64,000 nucleotides of DNA from Nocardia anaemiae NBRC 100462 (GCF_001612725.1 NZ_BDAZ01000068.1:22525-86524); one strand, 5' to 3'. Positions 22,580-31,966 are shown, counted from the stretch's first letter. Translations and numbers: made by a program. Notes: generated by a model not told the origin, from the letters alone.

Positions 22580-25312
22580 TTGCAGGTACTCGGACCGTGG
22601 ACCGATTCGGCGGCATTTGCCGCGCTAGGCGGGGGTAAAGCGCGTGGTTTGTACACCTTGCACAATGGTGGCTTCCGTGTCCCGGACTGGGCGGTGCTCG
22701 GCACCGACGTCTTCAACCGGTTCCTTATCGAGACCACCACGGACGCCGATTTGGCGACTATCGTGTTGAATGTCACATCGTCGGACAACCTGGATTCGGC
22801 GCTGGCCGCCGGTGCGGAACTACGCGCCGCGATCGTCGATGCGCCACTGCCGCAGTCGATCCTCGAGCTGATCGCCGACGCGTACGGCCGTCTCGGCACG
22901 GGTGCGATCGCGGTTCGTTCGTCGGCGGTCGTCGAGGACGGTCCCGGCCAGTCCTATGCGGGCCAGTTCGATTCGTTCCTCAATGTGAACGGCATCGACG
23001 CGGTCGCGGCGCGGGTGCGCGACTGCTGGGCCTCGGCCTTCTCGGAGCGGTCCATCCGCTACGCCTTCGCACACGGTCAGCGGCGCGCCGACACCATAGC
23101 TGTTGTCCTGCAACGTCTTATCGACGCACGTGCCAGCGGGGTGATGTTCACCGCGAACCCGATCAGTGGTGCCGCAGACGAATTGGTCGTCAGTGCGGTG
23201 TACGGACTCGGCGAGGGACTGGTGTCGGGTGCGGTGGACGCCGATTCGGTCGTGGTCGACAAATCCTCCGGCACCGTGCTGGAAACGACTGTGGGAGACA
23301 AGGATCGCAGCTATGCGCCCGCGGGCGAACAGGGCTGCGCGGTGCTGGAGGTCGAGCCGCAGCGCCGCGAGAGCGCCGTGCTCACCGATGCCGAACTGGC
23401 CGAATTGGTGGAGTGGGGACGCAAGCTGGAGTCCGATTTCGGTGCGCCACAGGACATCGAGTGGGCCATCGATGCCGACGGTCTCTGGTTCCTGCAGTCG
23501 CGACCGATCACCACGGCGGTCACCGACGGCGCGGCCCGCGGCGCGGTACTGCGCGGCGCCGGTGAGGTGCTCACCGACGGTGAGGAGCGAATCTGGGACA
23601 ACTCCAACATCATCGAGAGTTTCAGCGGTATCACCTCCCCGCTGACCTATACGACCGCCGCCGATATCTACGGCCGCGTGTACCACGGTTACGCGAAATC
23701 GCTGCGGGTGCCCGACCCGCAACTGCGTCAGACCGATCGCTGGACTCCGGTGCTACTCGGCTACTTTCACGGCCGGGTCTACTACAACCTGCTGCACTGG
23801 TACCGGATGGTGGGCATCGCACCCGGGTACCCGTTGAACCGGAAGGTATTGGAGGCCGCGCTCGGCGTCGATGAACCACTGCCCGACGAGATCGCGAAAA
23901 CCTTGCGCCCGTTCACCTTCCGCACGCCGCTGGCCCGGCTGCGGTCGCGTGGGATCACCACGGTGACCTATGTCCGACGGCTGTTCGGCATCGACGAGAT
24001 GGTCGAGCGCTTCATGACCGACTTCTACCGCGTCTACGACGAATACGACGCACTCGACTACTCGACGCTCACCGGCGAACAGGCCTACGCGGCCTATCGC
24101 AAGGTCGACCGGGATCTGGTCGAGCGCTGGGGTCCGCTGATGGTCCTGGACGCGATCCTGTTGACCTGCACCGGTCTGATGTATCTGCTGACCAAACTGC
24201 TGTTGCCGAAGGCGCCGGAGTGGTTCCTGTATGCCGTCGTCGGCCCCGGCGCTGATGTCGAATCCGCCGAACCGGCACGCGCCATGACCGAGCTCGCTCA
24301 GTTCGTTCGCCGTGATCCCGAGCTGGCGTCGTTGATCAATTCGACCGCGCCGGAACAGATTTACCACGCCATCGGTGACCGCACCGAATTCCTCGGCCGG
24401 ATCGAGGAGTACATCGATCGCTACGGCTATCGCAGTCTCGACGAGCTCAAGCTGGAAACCCCGGACCTGCGCGAGGATCCCGCGAGCCTGTTCATCATGC
24501 TGCGCAGCGCGATCGGCCGGGTCGGCGAGGCGGCACAGCACAGCCGCGGTGCGGAGGCCGACGAATACCTCGACGCTAATCTGCGCGGCTTCCGGCGGCG
24601 AATCTATGAACGCCTGCGCGGCAAGGTGAATCGGTGCGCCGCGCATCGGGAGCGGCTGCGGTTCTGCCGCACCAGGGCCTTCGGCATGGTCAAGCGAATG
24701 ATCCGGGTCATGGGCCGAGATCTGGTCGCGCGCGACGTCATCGACGAATTCGACGATGTCTTCGCCCTGACCGTCCAAGAGCTGCGCGGCTGCTACGAGG
24801 GCGCCGATACCGACGGCCTGCGTGACCTGGTCGCCGCACGGAAAGCCCAGCGCGCCAGGGACGCCGAGTTGGTCGCCCCCGCCCGTTTCGTCACCTCGGG
24901 GCCGACCTTCGGGCGCGCGGAACTCGCACGTCAGGGCTGGGTACCGGTCACCGACACCCCGGCCGCGACCGTCGGCACCGTGCTACCCGGCACGCCGTCG
25001 GCATCCGGGATCGTCGAGGGCACCGCGGTGGTCGTCGACGAGCCACGCGACGTGGCGGGCGGCATTCTGGTGGCATACCGCACCGATCCCGGTTGGGTGG
25101 CCGCGCTGCCCTCGGCATCGGCGCTGGTGATCGAGCGCGGCAGTCCCCTCACCCATGTCGCGATCGTGGCGCGGGAGTTGGGAGTGCCGACGGTGGTCCA
25201 AGTCAAGGACCTGACCAAAAAGATACGTTCTGGTATGGGAATACGGGTCGACGGCACGAACGGTACCGTGACTGTGCTGTCGGGAGGAGATCTGCGCGAT
25301 GAAGCCGGATAA
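22580..25312 (+). CDS. PEP synthase-like phosphotransferase (PEP/pyruvate-binding family)
   Basis: A 910-residue enzyme of the PEP synthase/rifampicin phosphotransferase superfamily, in which ATP phosphorylates a swivelling His that passes the phosphate to a substrate. The N-terminal ATP-grasp domain (1 to about 320) shows AIAVRSSAVVEDGPGQSYAGQ, RASGVMFTANPISG and DIEWAIDADGLWFLQSRP. A large central domain begins IWDNSNIIESFSGITSPLT. The C-terminal swivel domain has ERGSPLTHVAIVARELGVPTV with the catalytic His at 859. Start is TTG, preceded by GGGAGAG, because no ATG/GTG follows the upstream in-frame stop. It heads a coupled biosynthetic operon, which argues for a pathway phosphotransferase rather than antibiotic resistance. 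Substrate unknown. Confidence 0.8.
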   Translation: MQVLGPWTDSAAFAALGGGKARGLYTLHNGGFRVPDWAVLGTDVFNRFLIETTTDADLATIVLNVTSSDNLDSALAAGAELRAAIVDAPLPQSILELIADAYGRLGTGAIAVRSSAVVEDGPGQSYAGQFDSFLNVNGIDAVAARVRDCWASAFSERSIRYAFAHGQRRADTIAVVLQRLIDARASGVMFTANPISGAADELVVSAVYGLGEGLVSGAVDADSVVVDKSSGTVLETTVGDKDRSYAPAGEQGCAVLEVEPQRRESAVLTDAELAELVEWGRKLESDFGAPQDIEWAIDADGLWFLQSRPITTAVTDGAARGAVLRGAGEVLTDGEERIWDNSNIIESFSGITSPLTYTTAADIYGRVYHGYAKSLRVPDPQLRQTDRWTPVLLGYFHGRVYYNLLHWYRMVGIAPGYPLNRKVLEAALGVDEPLPDEIAKTLRPFTFRTPLARLRSRGITTVTYVRRLFGIDEMVERFMTDFYRVYDEYDALDYSTLTGEQAYAAYRKVDRDLVERWGPLMVLDAILLTCTGLMYLLTKLLLPKAPEWFLYAVVGPGADVESAEPARAMTELAQFVRRDPELASLINSTAPEQIYHAIGDRTEFLGRIEEYIDRYGYRSLDELKLETPDLREDPASLFIMLRSAIGRVGEAAQHSRGAEADEYLDANLRGFRRRIYERLRGKVNRCAAHRERLRFCRTRAFGMVKRMIRVMGRDLVARDVIDEFDDVFALTVQELRGCYEGADTDGLRDLVAARKAQRARDAELVAPARFVTSGPTFGRAELARQGWVPVTDTPAATVGTVLPGTPSASGIVEGTAVVVDEPRDVAGGILVAYRTDPGWVAALPSASALVIERGSPLTHVAIVARELGVPTVVQVKDLTKKIRSGMGIRVDGTNGTVTVLSGGDLRDEAG

Positions 25313-28300
25313 AGACGTTGGCGCAGTGCGTAATTGGCTGGCCGACCCGGCGCGCGACGCCGGGATCCACCTCGCCGACGAGGCCGACGGCTGGGAATAC
25401 CGCAGCTACCACGAACTCGCCGAGCTGGCCTGGTCGATCGCGGCACGCATGCGCGAAAACGGAATGGGCAGCGGCGACGGCGCCTGTGTGATCATGCCGA
25501 CCGGATTTCCCTGTGCCGCAGCGTTTTACGCGGTATGGGCCTGTGGTGGAGTCTTCACCCCGGTGGCGCCGCCGATGTTCGGCGACCTCGACCAGATCAT
25601 CGCTCATATCGCGGCCATCCTGGAGCAGGCGCGGCCGCGATTGGTGGTGACCTCGACCGAGTTCGAGCAGTTTGTGCGCCAAGCCGCCGTGGCGGCGGGA
25701 CGCGCCGATGAGCCGCTGGTGATCGACGCCGCGAATCTGGGTCCCGCGCCGGTGGAACGCGAATTCGGCGAGCCCGACGAATGCGCGCTGCTGCAATTCA
25801 CCTCCGGATCCACCGGAACGCCGCGCGGCGTGCGGGTCAGCTGGCACAACCTGGCCAACAACATCGCGATGATCTCGTCGCTGATCGACTGGCGGCACGG
25901 CGAGACCATGGTCTCCTGGCTGCCGCTCTATCACGATATGGGCCTGGTCGGCGCATTCCTCACCACCGTGACCAATCAGGGCGACTTGTATCTGATGCGC
26001 CCGGATCAGTTCGTCCGCGATCCGGTGCGCTGGCTGCGGGCCATGTCGCACGCACAGCACACGCCTTCGCCGTCCTTCGCGCTCGGCTATGTGGCCCATC
26101 GTGTCGCGCCGGAGGAGATCGCGGATCTGGATCTGTCGGGCTGGCGCACGCTGGCCGTCGGTTCCGAACCCGTCGAGGTGGCCGATCTCCAGTCCTTCGC
26201 GGGACTCGCTGGCAGACAAGGCTTTTCGACCGAGGCATACACCCTCGCCTACGGTCTGGCCGAGGCAACGCTGATGGTGACCTCTTCGGCGCGCAACCGG
26301 CCCATCACCGCGCTGCGCCTGGACAATCCGAATCTGCGCTTCGGCCAACCGATTACGATTCTGGCCGAGGAATCGCTCGACGATACCCACCGGGTCGATG
26401 GGTCCGGGTGGATCACCGGACTCGGCTACTCGACGCCCGAATCGACCGTGCGGGTGGTCGACGAAGACGGCCGGGAGCTGCCGGACGACACCCTCGGTGA
26501 GATGATCGTGGTCGGAGATTCGGTCGCGCTGGGTTACTCCGGCGAACCCAGCACCGGTTCGTCGACGCGGATCGTCGAGCGAGTGCTGTTCACCGGCGAT
26601 GCCGGATTCCTGCACAACGGTGAGGTTTTCGTACTCGGCCGGATGGGTTCGAGCCTCAAGGTCCGTGGCCGGTCGGTGTTCATGGAGGACATCGAATCCC
26701 GGGTGGCCCAGGAAACCGGCATCACCAAGGGTAAGCTCGCCGCCGTCGCGATCACCGAAGCCGGTGCCCAGGGCGTCGCGCTGTTCGCCGAATCGGCGCC
26801 GGGCGAGTGGATTGCCGAGGCGCGCAAGATCATTCGCGGCGAACTCGGGCCCGCGCAGACGGTGACCATTGTGACCGGCCCGCGCGGCATCATCCGCCGC
26901 ACCTCGAGCGGTAAACCCCGGCGTCGGCATATGTGGCGGTTGTTCGCGGACGGTGCGTTGGCGGGCGCGGTGGTGCACGAGGTCGATGGCGCCATCGGAT
27001 CGGAAGCGCGGACCGACCGCCCGGCCGCCGACGATGTGCCCGAGCCTGCCCTGCCTGCCGAACGAGTACGTCAGTTGCTCGATCGCGCATTGGAAAGCGT
27101 TGCCGTGCCGCGCGATTCGACCGTGTTGTTCGAGGGCTCGCTGGCGGAGGGCTTCGGCAATGCCGGATCCGATATCGATTTCCTGGTTGTCGTACCCGGT
27201 GACGAGGAGTTGCCGACACTGCCGACGGTGCTGTTCATCGATGGTCGGCGCGTCGAGGTGCGAACCAGGTCCGAGGCACAGCTGCGCAATCAGTTGGAGC
27301 TGGCGGCGAGTGGTTCGGACCAGATCGACGAGGATCTGCTCAATCGGTGTCAGCGATTTCTGCGCGCGACCGTGGTCAGGCCGGGGGCGCCGAAGGTCGC
27401 GGAATTGCGTGCGCTGCTGCCGCATTCGCGGTTCACCGCGTTGGTGGCCGACTGGTGGACCCGGCGCGCGACGCAGGCGCTGCGATACGCGGTCGCGCTG
27501 CGGGCCCTGCACGCCGAGGTCGAGTCCGCCGATTGGGCACGCGACGGTCTGCTCCAGGCAATGAAGGGCTGGGCGGCCCGCAAGGGCGAAAGCTACCTGG
27601 AAACCAAGTGGCTGCCGCACCAACTCGACCGCATCGGAACCGACGCGCTCATCGATCGCTACCACGACCTCACCGAGTCGACCGCACTCGCGTGGGACCA
27701 GGTTTGGCAGCTGGCGGCGGCGCTCGGCGTCCCGGAGATCGCCGATGATCCGCACCAGATCCTGTTCGCCCGCCGGTCAGCGGTCACCACCTGGACTATC
27801 GGCGGACGCATCCACGTCATCCGCGACGACCGCGATGTCTTCGCACTCTCCGACAGCGCGGCCCGTGCCTGGCGTTCGGTGGTGTTCCGGCATTCGCTGC
27901 GCGATGTCCTCGGCCGCGCCGACCATGACATCGCCGCGGATCTGCTCGAATTCCTCGGCCTCGGTCTGGTCGGATTGCAATGGCGCGGAGGCGAACTCAT
28001 CGAACCCGCGCTGGCCATGTGCAAGCCGGTCAAGCCGTACACCCCGGTGCCCTTCGCGGCCGCGCCCGCCCTCGGCCTGACCGGTGCCACCCGCGACGAT
28101 GCGATCGCGACGCTGTCACCGCTGCCCGCAATCAGATTCACCGAATGCGCGCTGAATCTGGTATGGTCGAATGTCGTCCTGGAGAACGCCAGGGAAGACC
28201 TTGCGGGTGCGGTCAAGAACTCCCAGGGTGCGGTCGCCGATATCGCCGCTCACCGGCTCATCGCCATGTCGATCCGTGTCCTGTTGTCCGCCTTCGGGAT

Positions 28301-28697
28301 TCACCCGCTGCCCGCCGATGTCGCGCCCACACAAACCTTGCGTCGGCTGTTGCCCAACCATGCCCCACGTCGTGACGATCTGCTGACGCAGCTGGAATCC
28401 GCGCGGCGGGTCCGCTTCTCGGAGATAATCGGAACGGGCGGAGATACTCTCGCGGGTCTCGCGGTGCTGGACGATTTCGTCACACTGGTCCGATGGGTCG
28501 CGGCGGGGGCGGAGACGACAACGGGATTCCCGGCCTCCTTCGATTCGCGTGAGCAGTGGCGGCGCACGCTGGCGATCGGTTACGACTGGCTGCGCATCGC
28601 CGGGTATCTGAATACCGACCTGCCCCTGGACGAGGCCCGCGACCTGCTGACTTCCGGTGGCCAACAACCGCATCTGCGGGAAGGAGAGTCGTCATGA
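25299..28697 (+). CDS. FAAL-type fatty acyl-AMP ligase fused to a nucleotidyltransferase domain
   Basis: A 1132-residue fusion. Residues 1 to about 545 are an adenylate-forming ligase with the AMP motif LLQFTSGSTGTPRGV, the FAAL signature WLPLYHDMGLVG, AYGLAEATLMV, and the terminal lysine motif RRTSSGKPRRR. Such enzymes activate a fatty acid and load it on an ACP. Around 608-634 comes VLFEGSLAEGFGNAGSDIDFLVV, the GS-x-DxD signature of the polymerase-beta-like nucleotidyltransferase superfamily. Residues from about 700 to the end are unrecognised, mostly helical, with many Trp and Arg residues. The ATG overlaps the upstream stop by 14 nt (GGAGGAG site) and the stop overlaps the ACP start, so all three are coupled. 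The fused nucleotidyltransferase is unusual. Confidence 0.8.
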   Translation: MKPDKDVGAVRNWLADPARDAGIHLADEADGWEYRSYHELAELAWSIAARMRENGMGSGDGACVIMPTGFPCAAAFYAVWACGGVFTPVAPPMFGDLDQIIAHIAAILEQARPRLVVTSTEFEQFVRQAAVAAGRADEPLVIDAANLGPAPVEREFGEPDECALLQFTSGSTGTPRGVRVSWHNLANNIAMISSLIDWRHGETMVSWLPLYHDMGLVGAFLTTVTNQGDLYLMRPDQFVRDPVRWLRAMSHAQHTPSPSFALGYVAHRVAPEEIADLDLSGWRTLAVGSEPVEVADLQSFAGLAGRQGFSTEAYTLAYGLAEATLMVTSSARNRPITALRLDNPNLRFGQPITILAEESLDDTHRVDGSGWITGLGYSTPESTVRVVDEDGRELPDDTLGEMIVVGDSVALGYSGEPSTGSSTRIVERVLFTGDAGFLHNGEVFVLGRMGSSLKVRGRSVFMEDIESRVAQETGITKGKLAAVAITEAGAQGVALFAESAPGEWIAEARKIIRGELGPAQTVTIVTGPRGIIRRTSSGKPRRRHMWRLFADGALAGAVVHEVDGAIGSEARTDRPAADDVPEPALPAERVRQLLDRALESVAVPRDSTVLFEGSLAEGFGNAGSDIDFLVVVPGDEELPTLPTVLFIDGRRVEVRTRSEAQLRNQLELAASGSDQIDEDLLNRCQRFLRATVVRPGAPKVAELRALLPHSRFTALVADWWTRRATQALRYAVALRALHAEVESADWARDGLLQAMKGWAARKGESYLETKWLPHQLDRIGTDALIDRYHDLTESTALAWDQVWQLAAALGVPEIADDPHQILFARRSAVTTWTIGGRIHVIRDDRDVFALSDSAARAWRSVVFRHSLRDVLGRADHDIAADLLEFLGLGLVGLQWRGGELIEPALAMCKPVKPYTPVPFAAAPALGLTGATRDDAIATLSPLPAIRFTECALNLVWSNVVLENAREDLAGAVKNSQGAVADIAAHRLIAMSIRVLLSAFGIHPLPADVAPTQTLRRLLPNHAPRRDDLLTQLESARRVRFSEIIGTGGDTLAGLAVLDDFVTLVRWVAAGAETTTGFPASFDSREQWRRTLAIGYDWLRIAGYLNTDLPLDEARDLLTSGGQQPHLREGESS

Positions 28698-28966
28698 CGG
28701 CGGTGGCTGGCACTACGACTGCCGACAAGGTGCGCCGGATCGTCCTGGCCATGGCGCCGGAACCGCCCGCCGAATTGTCCGACGAGCACCGTCTCGTCGA
28801 GGATCTCGGCTTCGATTCACTGCGTCTGATGGAACTCACCGTGGTCCTGGAGCGCGCGTTCGACCTGCCGCGCTACCGCCCGGAGGAGCTGGTGGGTGTG
28901 CGCCGGGTGGACGCGGTGATCGCCCTGGTGTCCGGCAGTCTGGCGACCGGCGAGGTGCCGCGGTGA
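28694..28966 (+). CDS. Acyl carrier protein
   Basis: A 90-residue carrier protein that should hold an acyl chain on phosphopantetheine. The attachment site is EDLGFDSLRLMEL near residue 40, with the modified Ser following Asp; flanking helices have the usual acidic and Leu pattern (VLERAFDLP). The ATG overlaps the stop of the FAAL fusion (ATGA), strongly implying that the FAAL loads this carrier. The stop overlaps the GTG of the next reductase. No phosphopantetheinyl transferase lies in the window. Confidence 0.9.
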   Translation: MTAVAGTTTADKVRRIVLAMAPEPPAELSDEHRLVEDLGFDSLRLMELTVVLERAFDLPRYRPEELVGVRRVDAVIALVSGSLATGEVPR

Positions 28967-30054
28967 ACTCCGGCGATACCGTGCTGGTGACCGGTGCGGC
29001 CGGACTGGTCGGCGCCGAGGTCGTGGCCAGGCTCGCGGCCGCGAGTCGGCCGGTTGCCGCTGTGCTGCACAGTAATTCGACCATTGTGCGCAATGACGGC
29101 ACGCTGATCGAGGCGGGTACCGCCGTCGCGGGAGACGTGCGGCTGCCCGGATTGGGTCTCTCGGCGCGCGATACCGAGGATCTGGCCGAGCGGGTCGGTG
29201 TCATCGTGCACTGCGCGGCCACCACGGCATTCGATGCGTCGGCGGCCGACTACGAGGAATTCAATGTGGTCGGCACCGCGAATGCCATCGCGCAAGCACT
29301 CGAGTGGGAGGTGCCGCTGGTGCATGTCAGCACCGCATATGTGTGCGGTATGCGCGGCGGCACCATCGCCGAGGACGAACTCGATGCCGATCAAACCTTC
29401 GGAAATGGCTACGAGGACAGCAAGTTTCGCGCCGAAAAGCTGGTGCGGGCGGCCGGGGAGCGGGGCCTGTCGTGGGCGGTCGTGCGCCCCGGCATCGTGA
29501 CCGGAGCCAGCGACACCGGCACGATCCGGGAGTACAAGAACCTCTACACCGTGGTGAAACTCATGGTCGAGGGCAAGTTGCGGGCACTGCCCGGCCGCTA
29601 CGACGCGACGCTCTCGCTCGCGCCGGTCGACCATGTCGCCGATGTAATCGCCGCGGCCGTACTGGATTTCGATTCCGCGCGGAATCGCACGTTGCACGCG
29701 CTCGGCCGCGACACCCTTTCGCTGCGCGAGGTCTCCGATGTGCTCGCCGAATATCCGTCCTTCGAGGTCGCCACCTTCGTGCCGGAGGCGACCTTCGCCG
29801 AGGACGATCTCGAGCCGATCGAGCGCGAGTACTACCGCCGCATCGGTTCGCTCTACACCAGCTATTTCCGGCGGCGGCTGGTATTCGACACCGCCCACGC
29901 CGATGTGCTGCTCGGCAAGCCGTCACCGCCGAGCGGCAAGGAGTACCTGCGGGTACTGCTGGACTACTGCCTGGAATCGGGCTATCTGGGCATGCCGCTG
30001 CCCTCGATAGCGGACATCCTGGCCAGCAACGACTTCGACGGAGCCGCCCCATGA
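28963..30054 (+). CDS. NAD(P)-dependent extended SDR, thioester-reductase-like
   Basis: A 363-residue Rossmann-fold oxidoreductase. The cofactor motif is VLVTGAAGLVGAEVV at the N-terminus. The segment VIVHCAATTAFDASAADYEEFNVVGTANAI and the catalytic YEDSK (Tyr-x-x-x-Lys) with FRAEKLVRAAG are those of extended SDRs and of thioester reductase or fatty-acyl reductase domains. Standing directly after an ACP, it could reduce an ACP-bound acyl group to an aldehyde or act on a later keto intermediate. GTG start, coupled on both sides by 4-nt overlaps. An epimerase-type reaction on a nucleotide-bound intermediate is the alternative. Confidence 0.75.
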   Translation: MNSGDTVLVTGAAGLVGAEVVARLAAASRPVAAVLHSNSTIVRNDGTLIEAGTAVAGDVRLPGLGLSARDTEDLAERVGVIVHCAATTAFDASAADYEEFNVVGTANAIAQALEWEVPLVHVSTAYVCGMRGGTIAEDELDADQTFGNGYEDSKFRAEKLVRAAGERGLSWAVVRPGIVTGASDTGTIREYKNLYTVVKLMVEGKLRALPGRYDATLSLAPVDHVADVIAAAVLDFDSARNRTLHALGRDTLSLREVSDVLAEYPSFEVATFVPEATFAEDDLEPIEREYYRRIGSLYTSYFRRRLVFDTAHADVLLGKPSPPSGKEYLRVLLDYCLESGYLGMPLPSIADILASNDFDGAAP

Positions 30055-30983
30055 GTGCGATAACGCCGGAGTCGCTGCGGGAACTGCTGAGCGCGCTGAC
30101 GCCATCACCGCAGAAGGTCGATGCCTACGTCGCCGACACCTATGTCCAGGAATCGGTGGACCAACTCGACCGTCTCGGCGTCGATGCGGCGAAATTCGCC
30201 AGGGAGCATTCGCTACTGCTGCTCAAGCCGGACGCGATCGTCGCGCGTTCGGTCGAACCGACACTGAACTGGTTGGCCGACAACTGCTTTCGGGTCGTCG
30301 GCGCGTTCCGTATCCCGGTGGACCGGCATCTGGCCCGCGCACTGTGGTACTTCGCATGGAATATCGCCTCAACCGAACGCCGCCGCCTGGCCGATCTGCT
30401 GGTCGGCATCTCGGATGTGCTCGTGCTCGTTGTGCACGGACCCGACGGTGAACTGCCCGTACCGGTGCGGCTCACCGAGGCGAAGGGCGCGACCGATCCA
30501 CGCAAGCGCCGCCCCGGTGAGCTGCGGTATCTGCTCGGCCGCCACAATTACCTGTTGAACCTGGTGCATTCGCCCGACGATCCCGCCGACGTACTGCGGG
30601 AACTCGCCATCTACCTGGACGAATGGCGGCGGGCGGCGGTGATCGCACAGGCCTGCACCGGTGCGGACCGCACGGCGGACGCGGTCGCGATCGCCGCAGA
30701 ACTCTATGCGCGCACACCCGCGCGCAGCTTCGATCGGGCGGACGCGCTCGACCGGGTGCTACACGATTCGGCACGGGGCGGTAGGACGGCCCCACCCGGC
30801 TTCGATCCGGCCTCGGATGCGGACTGCGCGCAGTTGCTGTATCTGGCCTGGGCCGAGGGCCGAGAGCTCGATCCGTGGTCGGCGATCGTACTCGGGTCCT
30901 ATGTACTTCCCATGCGGAACGGCACCGCGTCGCAGACGTTGCGGCCGGTGTCCGCCGAACAATGGTTGGAGGGTCGAACGTGA
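30051..30983 (+). CDS. Divergent nucleoside diphosphate kinase-like protein
   Basis: A 310-residue protein with an NDK-like core from about 55 to 190. It has LLLLKPDAIVARSVEPTL (Lys 59 matches the NDK KPD motif), GATDPRKRRPGELRYLLGR (matches NDK GxTDPxxAxPGxxR) and NYLLNLVHSPDDP, where His 173 is in the place of the phosphocarrier His of the NDK NxVHGSDS motif. An inserted region separates the halves, and about 120 helical residues follow. It differs strongly from the window's normal ndk. Its place in the operon suggests a phosphotransferase acting on a pathway intermediate or nucleotide donor. ATG overlaps the upstream stop. Confidence 0.7.
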   Translation: MSAITPESLRELLSALTPSPQKVDAYVADTYVQESVDQLDRLGVDAAKFAREHSLLLLKPDAIVARSVEPTLNWLADNCFRVVGAFRIPVDRHLARALWYFAWNIASTERRRLADLLVGISDVLVLVVHGPDGELPVPVRLTEAKGATDPRKRRPGELRYLLGRHNYLLNLVHSPDDPADVLRELAIYLDEWRRAAVIAQACTGADRTADAVAIAAELYARTPARSFDRADALDRVLHDSARGGRTAPPGFDPASDADCAQLLYLAWAEGRELDPWSAIVLGSYVLPMRNGTASQTLRPVSAEQWLEGRT

Positions 30984-31966
30984 CCACTGAAGCGGCCGCC
31001 GTACAGACGGCAAGCCATACCCGCACCATCTCCCGGGAACTCGCACACCGATGCGCGGTTTCCGAGGTGTTCGTCACCTCATTGGACGCCTTGGGCGAGC
31101 ACACCTTCGTCGCCGGAGCTCAACTACCCAGGATGCACGCGTATTACGGCGATCACGCCGGATCACTCGCGGTGCGCCACGATCCACTTGTCGTGATGGA
31201 GGCGGCCCGGCAGGCCGCCATCGCATTGACGCACAAGTTCTACGGAGTGCCGAACGAAATGGCCTTCGTGGTGCGCACTTTCAACGGCACCGGATCCGAC
31301 ACCGCCGCATGGGAGGTGCGCACCGCGCCCGCCGATCTGGTGATGCACGTGCGCGTTCCGCAGCGGCACCAGCGCGCTGGCGTGCTGCAGGGCCTGGATA
31401 TGGTGCTCGAGATCGAATCCGACGGCGAGCCGATGCTGACGGTGGACGGCTCCTTCTCCTGGGTGACCGCACGGCAGTGGTCGGCGCTGCGCAGCGGATT
31501 TCGGGACAGCCTGGGGCTCGGCCCTTTTCGCGGCGCCTCGGCACTCACCGAACGCGCCGCACCCGCCGCGGTGGGCCGGGAGAACTGGCGCAATGTGGTG
31601 ATCGGCCCGCCGGTGCGCGACGGCGCGATCGCACGGGCCCGGCTCGTACCCGATCTCGGCCATCCCTTTCTGTTCGATCACCAGCTCGACCATGTGCCCG
31701 GCAGTCTGCTCATCGAGGCCTGCCGTCAGACCGCACTGTCGATGGTCGTGCGCGATCTGCCCCAACTCGAATGTGTGGCAAGTACTTTCGACCGATTCGT
31801 CGAGCTGGACCTACCCGCCGAATGCACTGCGGAGATCACCGACGAAGGAGCGGGCAATACCGTCATCCACTGCGAGATCCACCAGGCCGATGCTGTCGCC
31901 GCCCAGATCGACCTCGAATTCGCCGAGGACGCTCTGGTTTCCGAGGCCGATACCGAAGGAGTCTGA
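30980..31966 (+). CDS. AfsA-type (A-factor biosynthesis) hotdog protein
   Basis: A 328-residue protein of the AfsA/ScbA family, which in Streptomyces joins an acyl thioester to dihydroxyacetone phosphate in gamma-butyrolactone hormone synthesis. Two tandem hotdog repeats are visible. The first opens ELAHRCAVSEVFVTSLDALGEHTFVAGAQLPRMHAYYGDH, followed by HDPLVVMEAARQAAIALTHKFYGVP. The second has GHPFLFDHQLDHVPGSLLIEACRQTALS, the paired E-A-x-R-Q motif. The GTG overlaps the upstream stop. With an ACP and FAAL in the same operon the acyl donor is probably ACP-bound; the acceptor is unknown. No adjacent ArpA-like receptor gene is seen. Confidence 0.85.
   Translation: MTTEAAAVQTASHTRTISRELAHRCAVSEVFVTSLDALGEHTFVAGAQLPRMHAYYGDHAGSLAVRHDPLVVMEAARQAAIALTHKFYGVPNEMAFVVRTFNGTGSDTAAWEVRTAPADLVMHVRVPQRHQRAGVLQGLDMVLEIESDGEPMLTVDGSFSWVTARQWSALRSGFRDSLGLGPFRGASALTERAAPAAVGRENWRNVVIGPPVRDGAIARARLVPDLGHPFLFDHQLDHVPGSLLIEACRQTALSMVVRDLPQLECVASTFDRFVELDLPAECTAEITDEGAGNTVIHCEIHQADAVAAQIDLEFAEDALVSEADTEGV

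Noticed and set aside
22580..25312. Rifampicin phosphotransferase
   Set aside because: Domain order is shared by the whole family and the gene heads a biosynthetic operon; I kept the broader name.
25203..27755. Long open frame antisense to the FAAL fusion
   Set aside because: Opposite strand to a gene with clear FAAL motifs; low-complexity His/Arg/Gly-rich product.
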